Source of the DNA: Crenothrix polyspora
Lineage (GTDB): Bacteria; Pseudomonadota; Gammaproteobacteria; Methylococcales; Methylomonadaceae
DNA length: 8,185 bases
Assembly: GCA_945903675.1 (NCBI GenBank)
Contig: CAMDOP010000135.1
Location: 1-8,185 of the forward strand
Direction of reading: 5' to 3'
Shown in pieces: positions 1 to 5,650 of the stretch. The notes under the pieces were generated by a model, which had not been told where the DNA came from, ran no database searches, and saw only the letters and a program-made list of their open reading frames with translations. Both the position numbers and the translations under genes were made by a program. How positions within the stretch are numbered: position 1 is the stretch's first letter; each line of letters starts with the position of its first letter.

Positions 1-1
1 T

Positions 2-661
2 AAGCACGCAGAGGGCTCTGTATTGGTCGAATTTGGCGATACTCGCGTACTGTGTACGGCCAGTGTCGACAAAAGCGTTCCTAGATTTCTTAAAGGTAAA
101 GGCGAAGGTTGGGTGACTGCAGAATATGGTATGTTGCCACGTTCAACGCATAGCCGTATGAACCGTGAAGCCTCTCATGGCAAACAAGGTGGACGTACCT
201 TAGAAATTCAGCGTTTAATCGGTAGATCCTTAAGAGCTGCGGTTGATTTAAAAGCACTAGGTGAACATTCGATTACTATCGATTGTGATGTGCTGCAAGC
301 TGACGGTGGTACACGTACAGCGGCCATTACTGGTGGCTTTGTAGCGTTGACTTTGGCTATTGATAAAATGCTTAAGCGTAAACAGATTAAAACGAATCCT
401 TTGCATGGACAAGTGGCCTCTGTCTCTGTGGGTATTTATAACGGTGTTCCTGTACTAGATTTGGATTATGCCGAAGATAGTAACGCCGAAACGGACATGA
501 ATGTGGTCATGAATGATGCCGCCGCTTTTATTGAAGTTCAAGGGACTGCTGAAGGCCATGCTTTTAGAAAAGAAGAATTAGATGCGATGCTTGAATTAGC
601 GGGCTTAGGTATTAAGCAATTACTAGAAAAACAACAAGAAGCATTAGCTAGTCATTCTTGA
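2..661 (+). CDS. rph: Ribonuclease PH, 5'-truncated by window edge
   Basis: RNase PH is a phosphorolytic 3'-to-5' exoribonuclease that removes nucleotides downstream of the CCA end of tRNA precursors, using phosphate and releasing nucleoside diphosphates; the family forms a hexameric ring. The reading frame is open from base 2 (KHAEGSVLVEFGDTRVLC), so the TTG at base 23 is an internal codon and the true start lies before the window. About 219 codons are visible against roughly 238 in the family, so about 19 N-terminal residues are missing. Counting from that TTG codon as residue 1, the phosphate-binding GGRT motif is at 56-59, GGTRTAAITGG at 95-105, and the acidic active-site segment DLDYAEDSNAETDMN at 146-160, with D152 and D158. 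All of these are intact. rdgB follows after 209 bases; rph and rdgB are often close together in other bacteria. Identification is firm. Confidence 0.97.
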   Translation, partial: KHAEGSVLVEFGDTRVLCTASVDKSVPRFLKGKGEGWVTAEYGMLPRSTHSRMNREASHGKQGGRTLEIQRLIGRSLRAAVDLKALGEHSITIDCDVLQADGGTRTAAITGGFVALTLAIDKMLKRKQIKTNPLHGQVASVSVGIYNGVPVLDLDYAEDSNAETDMNVVMNDAAAFIEVQGTAEGHAFRKEELDAMLELAGLGIKQLLEKQQEALASHS

Positions 662-690
662 TTTTAAGTTAGGTAACTAGCATAAATTAA

Positions 691-793
691 ATACCCCCTA
701 TAGGATGTGCTGAACGATAGTGAAGCGCATCGCTCTATCATGGTGATGCGCTTCACTGTCGTTCAGCACATCCTATAAAAGTAGGGGGGGTAT
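691..793. repeat. Long intergenic inverted repeat (33-bp stem) between rph and rdgB
   Basis: Bases 699-731 pair with 745-777 over 33 positions; the only non-Watson-Crick position (718/758) is a G-T wobble. The loop is 13 bases. A second, outer pairing of a C-run (691-698, ATACCCCC) with a G-run (786-793, GGGGGTAT) is offset by eight unpaired bases on the right side. The arm core TAGGATGTGCTGAACGA, followed by GAAGCGCATC, resembles the GTAGGATG-type palindromic repeats scattered between genes in many Gammaproteobacteria; this resemblance is from memory. No T-run follows on the + strand, so it is not a classical intrinsic terminator, although such a stem could protect the rph mRNA end. A 21-base part of the right arm recurs at 2863-2883. 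Confidence 0.85.
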
Positions 794-813
794 ATTGCGT
801 ATTACCTTAATGA

Positions 814-839
814 TATAGAGGCAGAACACTGCCTCTATA
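814..839 (+). terminator. Terminator-like hairpin upstream of rdgB
   Basis: An 11-bp perfect stem (814-824 with 829-839, TATAGAGGCAG) encloses an AACA tetraloop. It is followed by a moderately T-rich stretch, ACTGTTGTCTTT, ending about 18 bases before the rdgB start. It could be an imperfect intrinsic terminator for rph transcripts or a leader hairpin of rdgB. The broken T-tract makes either role uncertain. Confidence 0.45.
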
Positions 840-870
840 ACTGTTGTCTTTAACCTGAGTTCTTTTCGAT

Positions 871-1476
871 ATGACTTTCCCTACCTCACAACAAATTGTC
901 TTAGCTAGCGGTAATTTAGGCAAGATTAAAGAAATTCAAGCCATATTGGAAGGTCATCCAATTATTGCTCAATCTGCTTTTAACATCACTGAACCAGAAG
1001 AAACGGGTTCTACTTTTGTAGAAAATGCCATCATTAAAGCTAGGCATGCCGCTTTTCATAGTCAATTACCTGCAATAGCCGATGATTCGGGGCTCGTCGT
1101 TGATGCCTTAAAAGGCGCGCCTGGCGTTATTTCTGCTCGTTATGCGGGTGTTGGTGCCAGTGATCAAGATAATGTGCAGCTCTTATTACAAGAGCTAGAG
1201 GGCGTACCAGAAAGTCAGCGCACAGCACGATTTATCTGTGTCATGGTTTTTATGGAACATGCCAACGATCCTACACCGCTGATCGCACAAGGTGTTTGGG
1301 AAGGATTGATTACTACTCAAACTATCGGTAGTCAGGGCTTTGGTTATGACCCCGTTTTTTGGGTGCCCAGTGAGCAGTGTACCTCGGCTGAATTATCAGC
1401 CACTGTCAAGAATGCTTTAAGCCATCGTGGGCAGGCGGTGCGTAGTCTAAGTAGTTTAATTAAGGCAAGAAGCTAA
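871..1476 (+). CDS. rdgB: dITP/XTP pyrophosphatase (Ham1 family)
   Basis: This cytosolic enzyme hydrolyses non-canonical purine nucleotides (dITP, ITP, XTP, dXTP) to the monophosphate and pyrophosphate, keeping hypoxanthine and xanthine out of DNA and RNA. The 201 residues match the usual length of just under 200. Family motifs appear in order: SGNLGK at 13-18 (nucleotide binding), the ETGSTFVENA segment at 44-53, ADDSGL at 70-75 with the metal-binding and catalytic acidic pair D71/D72, GFGYDP at 156-161 (base recognition), and SHRG at 184-187 near the C-terminus. No key residue is missing. The ATG at 871 leaves a six-residue lead before the first beta strand; no strong Shine-Dalgarno precedes it (weak GAG near 857). 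The stop is followed within a base by a hairpin and a dispersed repeat. Identification is firm; the exact start is slightly less so. Confidence 0.96.
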   Translation: MTFPTSQQIVLASGNLGKIKEIQAILEGHPIIAQSAFNITEPEETGSTFVENAIIKARHAAFHSQLPAIADDSGLVVDALKGAPGVISARYAGVGASDQDNVQLLLQELEGVPESQRTARFICVMVFMEHANDPTPLIAQGVWEGLITTQTIGSQGFGYDPVFWVPSEQCTSAELSATVKNALSHRGQAVRSLSSLIKARS

Positions 1477-1477
1477 G

Positions 1478-1506
1478 AAATCGACGTTAAGCGGTAACGT
1501 CGATTT
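1478..1506 (+). terminator. 12-bp hairpin directly after rdgB stop
   Basis: Bases 1478-1489 (AAATCGACGTTA) pair perfectly with 1495-1506 around the loop AGCGG. The arm ends in ATTT, but only ACTCTCG follows, so the T-tract is poor. It probably ends or stabilises the rdgB transcript. Most of the hairpin belongs to the dispersed repeat at 1483-1567, because the corresponding segment of the second copy (8129-8147) keeps the same fold with one mismatch. It may therefore have arrived with the repeat. Confidence 0.5.
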
Positions 1507-1567
1507 ACTCTCGCTTTCGGGTGCGAAAACCCGATTAAATCTATCGTCGCGATAGCGACCTCATTAT
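1483..1567 (+). repeat. Short copy of a dispersed repeat (copy A)
   Basis: Bases 1511-1567 match the reverse complement of 7868-7924 without gaps at 51 of 57 positions, including 23 identical bases at 1545-1567. Bases 1483-1513 match the reverse complement of 8117-8147 at 27 of 31. The two blocks overlap by TCG (1511-1513) here but lie 192 bases apart in the other copy. Copy A thus equals both ends of the long copy joined together. Inside it are small hairpins: CGGGT/ACCCG at 1518-1533 and GTCGC/GCGAC at 1546-1559. It lies between rdgB and the kinase gene and ends 38 bases before the latter. Confidence 0.85.
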
Positions 1568-1605
1568 GGTTGTGTAACATTAGCTAGTAAATTATTAGGT
1601 TTTAG

Positions 1606-2658
1606 ATGAAATTATTAGTAGCGATTTCTCAGCAGTTTATACAATCAGCGTCTAATCTATCTGCTTTAGGCAATGGCCTCATTAATGACACCTTTTTAGT
1701 ACAAACTAGCGATAAACCTTTTGTTCTGCAACGGATTAATCACAGTGTTTTTCCAGAGCCAGCGCAGATTATGGCTAATTTAAGTCAGCTTAATCTTCAT
1801 GTAGCACAAAAACCTAAAGATACCGTTAAGCTTATAATCCCCGCTATTTTAAAAACGCAAAATAACGATGAGTTTTATCAGGATGAACAGGGTAGTTATT
1901 GGCGAGCCTTGGAATATATTGCAAATACTGAAAGCTTAGAAAGCATCACTCATATCAATCAAGTTCGGCAAGCCGGTTTTGCCTTGGGCCATTTTCACCG
2001 CTTAGTCAGTGATCTTGATCCTAGTCTTTTATATGATACTTTGCCGGGCTTTCATATCGCTCCCGATTACTTAAGCCATTATCAGCAAGTATTAACGACA
2101 GCGACTAACGTTAGCAGACCTGAAAGCCAATGTTGCGCGTCGTTTATTGCTAGCCATCAACATATCATCAACGATTTGGAAGCTGCAAAACAGCAAGGCT
2201 TATTGCCCTTAAGGGTTATTCATGGCGATCCTAAACTCAATAATTTTTTGTTTGCTAAAGACTCGCAGCAAATCATAAGTCTGATTGATCTGGATACCGT
2301 TAAGCCCGGCTTAGTGCATTATGATATTGGTGATTGCTTGCGTTCTTGTTGTCATAACTTAGCGACTAATGAATTTGATTTAGAGATAGCGACGACCTTA
2401 TTAACGAGTTATTTATCTGAGGCTGGTTTGTTTTTTTCAGAGGCAGATTATGATTATTTATATGCCAGCATCCGCTTAATTCCCTTTGAACTAGGGCTGC
2501 GTTTTTATACGGATTATCTTGAAGGTAATTGCTATTTTAAAGTCACCGAACCAGACGAAAACTTGCATAGAGCTGTTAATCAATTTCAGTTATGTGAAAG
2601 TATTATGCAGCAAGAGTTGGCAATTAACGCAGTCATTACTCGGTTAAAACTTTTATAG
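1606..2658 (+). CDS. APH-fold phosphotransferase, N-acetylhexosamine 1-kinase (NahK)-like
   Basis: A 350-residue protein of the aminoglycoside phosphotransferase/choline kinase fold. The N-lobe has a nucleotide-binding loop, GNGLINDTF at 22-30, then FVLQRINHSVF at 39-49, which includes a possible ATP-contacting region. The C-lobe has the catalytic Brenner-type motif VIHGDPKLNN at 204-213 (D208 the likely base, N213 metal binding) and the metal-binding segment LIDLDTVKPG at 226-235 (D228), followed by YDIGDCLRS. The pattern HGDxKLNN...IDLDTVxPG and a late YFKVxxPxxNLxRAxxQF stretch (310-327) resemble, from memory, NahK, which phosphorylates GlcNAc/GalNAc at C1. Length is close to NahK (about 360). 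There is no signal peptide or membrane segment, so it is probably cytosolic. A weak TTAGGT precedes the ATG by five bases. The neighbours do not reveal a sugar pathway, so the substrate is inferred from the family only; an antibiotic-resistance role is unlikely. Confidence 0.8.
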   Translation: MKLLVAISQQFIQSASNLSALGNGLINDTFLVQTSDKPFVLQRINHSVFPEPAQIMANLSQLNLHVAQKPKDTVKLIIPAILKTQNNDEFYQDEQGSYWRALEYIANTESLESITHINQVRQAGFALGHFHRLVSDLDPSLLYDTLPGFHIAPDYLSHYQQVLTTATNVSRPESQCCASFIASHQHIINDLEAAKQQGLLPLRVIHGDPKLNNFLFAKDSQQIISLIDLDTVKPGLVHYDIGDCLRSCCHNLATNEFDLEIATTLLTSYLSEAGLFFSEADYDYLYASIRLIPFELGLRFYTDYLEGNCYFKVTEPDENLHRAVNQFQLCESIMQQELAINAVITRLKLL

Positions 2659-2674
2659 CGCATTCGCGATCAAA

Positions 2675-2703
2675 GGTGGATGCGCGCTGCTTATCCATCC
2701 TAC
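2675..2703. repeat. REP-like palindromic repeat fragment
   Basis: This stretch, starting 16 bases after the kinase stop, reads GGTGGATGCGCGC...TTATCCATCCTAC. TGGAT (2677-2681) pairs with ATCCA (2693-2697), extended outward by a wobble and a G-C pair. It has the form of the widespread intergenic repeat containing GTAGGATGGATAAGCGC on the other strand; that recognition is from memory. No function can be read from it. Only one copy is seen in the window. Confidence 0.6.
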
Positions 2704-2730
2704 ATAGCTAAATATCTCTTGGGTGAGACT

Positions 2731-2829
2731 GTAGGGGCGTATTGCATACGCCCTTTTAAACAAGCTCTATTGCAATCATTAATCAACAACCTTGATATTG
2801 GATAGATGGGCGTATGCATACGCCCCTAC
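2731..2829. repeat. MITE-like element with 22/23-base terminal inverted repeats
   Basis: The left arm (2731-2753) and right arm (2808-2829) are inverted copies differing only by one extra T in the left arm. Each arm begins or ends with GTAGGGGCGTA. The right arm contains a perfect 18-base palindrome at 2808-2825 centred on ATGCAT, so each end can fold on itself as well as pair with the other. The 54-base interior is AT-rich and too short to code. No clear target-site duplication flanks it. The form fits a small non-autonomous mobile repeat or a paired REP/BIME unit, mobilised, if at all, by an enzyme encoded elsewhere. Confidence 0.75.
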
Positions 2830-2862
2830 GATTTTTACACACTCTACGTTCCGGAAATAGAT

Positions 2863-2883
2863 TGTCGTTCAGCACATCCTATA
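2863..2883. repeat. Half-copy of the rph-rdgB inverted repeat
   Basis: These 21 bases are identical, in the same orientation, to 757-777, the outer part of the right arm of the long inverted repeat after rph (TGTCGTTCAGCACATCC followed by TATA). The matching left arm is absent here, so this is a solo arm. It abuts the hairpin at the end of polA. Confidence 0.85.
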
Positions 2884-2910
2884 TGAGGCGCATTATTTAA
2901 TGCGCCTCAT
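2883..2910 (-). terminator. Perfect 13-bp palindrome spanning the polA stop codon
   Basis: Bases 2883-2895 pair perfectly with 2898-2910, leaving only two central bases. The right half encodes the last residues of PolA (DEAH) and the palindrome centre lies in the TAA stop. In the polA transcript direction the stem is followed by ATAGGATGTG with no T-run, so it is not a standard intrinsic terminator. It may instead protect the mRNA 3' end or slow transcripts converging from the kinase gene. Confidence 0.4.
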
Positions 2911-5611
2911 CCCAATTCAAGCCTTTACCAATATCAACGATCAAGGGCACTTTTAACTCAGCGGCTGAACACATCAGGGTTCTGATTTTCGCGATACAGT
3001 GTTCTAGTTGATCGTCGGCAATTTCAAAAACCAGTTCATCATGTACTTGCATAATCATTTTAGCATCACGTTTTTCTGATATTAGCCACTGATCAGTACT
3101 AAGCATGGCGCGTTTAATAATATCCGCAGCCGTGCCTTGCATAGGTGCATTGATCGCAGTTCGTTCGGCATATTGTCTGCGTGCGGCATTACGTGAAGCT
3201 ATTTCTGGTAAATATAAGCGACGACCAAACAGTGTTTCTACATAACCTTGTTCGTGTGCTAGCTCTCTAATGGTCTCCATATAATTTTTCACACCCGGAT
3301 AGCGGGTAAAATATAAATCGATATAGGATTGGGCTTGGCTGCGTGATAAGCCGAGTTGCTGTGCTAAACCAAAAGCTGACATGCCGTATATAAGTCCGAA
3401 GTTAATAGCTTTTGCCGAACGACGTAAATCGGTAGTCACTTGATCTAGCGCCACACCAAAGACTTCTGCTGCCGTTGCTGTATGTACATCAAGACCTGCA
3501 CTAAAAGCCTTAAGTAAACCTTCGTCGGCTGACAAATGCGCCATGATGCGTAATTCAATTTGTGAATAATCGGCGGCGACTATTTTATAGCCTGGTGAGG
3601 CAATAAAGGCTTGTCTTATTTTTCTACCCTCTGCACTACGAATAGGAATATTTTGCAAATTAGGGTTAGACGATGACAGTCTGCCGGTAGCCGCAACAGC
3701 TTGATGGTAAGACGTATGTATGCGACCTGATAGACGGTCAACTTGTTGTGGCAGCTTGTCGGTATAGGTAGATTTAAGCTTACTTAAACTACGATGCTCT
3801 AAAATCAGCTTAGGCAATGGATAATTGAGCGCTAATTCTTGTAATACCGATTCTTCGGTAGAGGGTTGGCCTTTAGGAGTTTTCTTTAAAATGGGCAGTT
3901 TTTGCTCATCGTATAGAATTTCTTGAATTTGTTTAGGTGAGCCTAAGTTAAAAACGCGACCGGCTAAATCATGTGCTTGTTGTTCAAGCAAGTTGATATG
4001 ATTAGTGAGTTCAAAACTTTGCTGCGCGAGCATATCACTATCAATGAGTACGCCCTGACTTTCTATACGGCTGAGTACGCTGATAAGAGGAATTTCAAGG
4101 TCAGTGTATAAGGCTAATAAACTCGGTGTTTGTTGGAGCTTAGCCATTAAGACTTGATGTAAACGTAAAGTAATGTCCGCATCTTCAGCCGCATAAGGCG
4201 CCGCCTGTTCTATAGGGACTTGCTGAAAGGGGATTTGTTTTACACCTTTACCAGCTACATCTTCATAATGAATCGTAGTAACACCTAGATAAGTCTTAGC
4301 AAGATCATCCATATTATGTTTAGTGGCTGTGCTGTTCACTATGTAAGATTCCAACATGGTGTCGTGAGCGATGCCTTGCAGATTGATGCCATGATTACTT
4401 AATACATGGCTATCATATTTGAGATTCTGGCCTAATTTCGCTTTGAGTGGATTTTCCAGTAGCGGACGTAGCTGTTCTAAAACATCATTGCGATTAAGTT
4501 GACTAGGAACACCTAGATAATCATGAGCTAAGGGTACGTAAGCTGGGCTGCCTGGAGTTACGGCAAACGATACACCTACGATTTGAGCTAAACTATAATC
4601 TAAGCTGGTGGTTTCGGTATCGAAAGCAAATAAATCGGCTTGCTCTAAGCGAGTCAGCCATTGTTTAAAATGCTGTTCAGTTAGTATGGTTTCATAGTGG
4701 CATTCTATATCAACGACGATAGTCGGCTCTTCAATAATCACGGTTGCCACTTGATTGTCGAGTGCTTTTAACCATGATGAAAAACCCAAAGCTGAAACCA
4801 GGCTTTTTAGTTCCGACAAGTCTGTAGGCTGGCGTTTTAAATCCTCCATGGTATAGGGCAGATTAAGATCACATTTGATGGTCGTTAATTGCTTAGCTAA
4901 GGGCAGCAACTCTAAATGTGCGCGTAAGTTCTCGCCAATTTTTCCGCTAATTTCACCCGCATTAGCGACTAAGTTTTCTAAGGTTTCATACTGTTGCAGC
5001 CATTTCGCCGCTGTTTTAGGCCCGACTTTAGGTATGCCAGGGATGTTGTCGCTGGTATCACCCATTAAGGCCAGATAATCAATAATCTGTTCTGGCTTAA
5101 CGCCAAACTTATCAATTACACCTTGAATATCCATGCGAGTATTGGTCATGGTGTTTTCTAGGGTGATCTGCTCGGTGACTAACTGAGCCATGTCTTTATC
5201 TCCCGTTGAGATAACGACGTTAAAACCTTGTAAAGCCGCATATTGGGCTAAAGCACCTAATACGTCATCTGCTTCCACATCGGCTTCCATAATTAAAGGT
5301 AAACCCATAGCTCGAATCAAGTGATGTAAAGGCTCGATTTGTACGCGTAAATCATCAGGCATAGGGGGTCTATGGGCTTTATAGTCCTGGTACAGATCAT
5401 TGCGAAAGGTTTTGCCTGGCGCATCAAAAACCACAGTGACATAATCGCTTTGATAATCAGTAATCAGTCTACGCAGCATATTGGATACGCCATAAATAGC
5501 ATTAGTCGGTTCGCCTTGAGCATTGGTAAGCGGTGGCACGCCATGATAAGCACGAAATAAGAAAGACGAACCGTCAACTAGGATAAGACGTTTTGGTGTT
5601 TGTTGTGACAT
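2897..5611 (-). CDS. polA: DNA polymerase I
   Basis: PolA fills repair gaps and removes Okazaki-fragment RNA primers. All three activities look intact in 904 residues. The 5' nuclease domain (1-280) has D13, D63, D115/D116, D138/D140, D185/D188 and a helix-hairpin-helix at 192-201. The 3'-5' proofreading exonuclease has D331 and E333 (FDTET), D400, Y473 and D477. The polymerase has motif A at 681 (DYSQIELR), motif B at 730-742 (R730, K734, F738, Y742) and motif C at 855-860 (QVHDEL, D858). These catalytic residues sit exactly 24 positions earlier than in the 928-residue E. coli enzyme after the first domain, while the nuclease residues up to 188 share its numbering. The missing 24 residues therefore lie between 200 and 331, around the interdomain linker. 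The C-terminus NWDEAH resembles E. coli NWDQAH. No Shine-Dalgarno is visible before the ATG (CCTTACTCC). It lies 39 bases after relA and is probably cotranscribed with it. Confidence 0.99.
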   Translation of the reverse strand: MSQQTPKRLILVDGSSFLFRAYHGVPPLTNAQGEPTNAIYGVSNMLRRLITDYQSDYVTVVFDAPGKTFRNDLYQDYKAHRPPMPDDLRVQIEPLHHLIRAMGLPLIMEADVEADDVLGALAQYAALQGFNVVISTGDKDMAQLVTEQITLENTMTNTRMDIQGVIDKFGVKPEQIIDYLALMGDTSDNIPGIPKVGPKTAAKWLQQYETLENLVANAGEISGKIGENLRAHLELLPLAKQLTTIKCDLNLPYTMEDLKRQPTDLSELKSLVSALGFSSWLKALDNQVATVIIEEPTIVVDIECHYETILTEQHFKQWLTRLEQADLFAFDTETTSLDYSLAQIVGVSFAVTPGSPAYVPLAHDYLGVPSQLNRNDVLEQLRPLLENPLKAKLGQNLKYDSHVLSNHGINLQGIAHDTMLESYIVNSTATKHNMDDLAKTYLGVTTIHYEDVAGKGVKQIPFQQVPIEQAAPYAAEDADITLRLHQVLMAKLQQTPSLLALYTDLEIPLISVLSRIESQGVLIDSDMLAQQSFELTNHINLLEQQAHDLAGRVFNLGSPKQIQEILYDEQKLPILKKTPKGQPSTEESVLQELALNYPLPKLILEHRSLSKLKSTYTDKLPQQVDRLSGRIHTSYHQAVAATGRLSSSNPNLQNIPIRSAEGRKIRQAFIASPGYKIVAADYSQIELRIMAHLSADEGLLKAFSAGLDVHTATAAEVFGVALDQVTTDLRRSAKAINFGLIYGMSAFGLAQQLGLSRSQAQSYIDLYFTRYPGVKNYMETIRELAHEQGYVETLFGRRLYLPEIASRNAARRQYAERTAINAPMQGTAADIIKRAMLSTDQWLISEKRDAKMIMQVHDELVFEIADDQLEHCIAKIRTLMCSAAELKVPLIVDIGKGLNWDEAH

Positions 5612-5650
5612 GGAGTAAGGTTAAAAGTTAAAGGCGAAAGGCATGGGGTG

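Noticed and set aside
23..25. TTG at base 23 as the start of rph
   Set aside because: The frame remains open upstream to the window edge and encodes KHAEGSV, a stretch typical of RNase PH ahead of LVEFGDTRV, so the gene is truncated by the window.
2731..2829. CRISPR-like repeat array in the convergent spacer
   Set aside because: There are only two arms, inverted rather than direct, with a single spacer. That fits a MITE-like unit and not a CRISPR.
4875..5078. 67-codon open frame on the + strand
   Set aside because: It lies wholly antisense within polA, whose protein is conserved there, and shows no independent coding features.
5372..5560. 62-codon open frame on the + strand
   Set aside because: It is antisense to the conserved 5' nuclease domain of polA and resembles no family I know.
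5642..5644. Upstream ATG as an alternative polA start
   Set aside because: It is in frame with polA but meets a TAA stop eight codons later, before the ATG at 5611.
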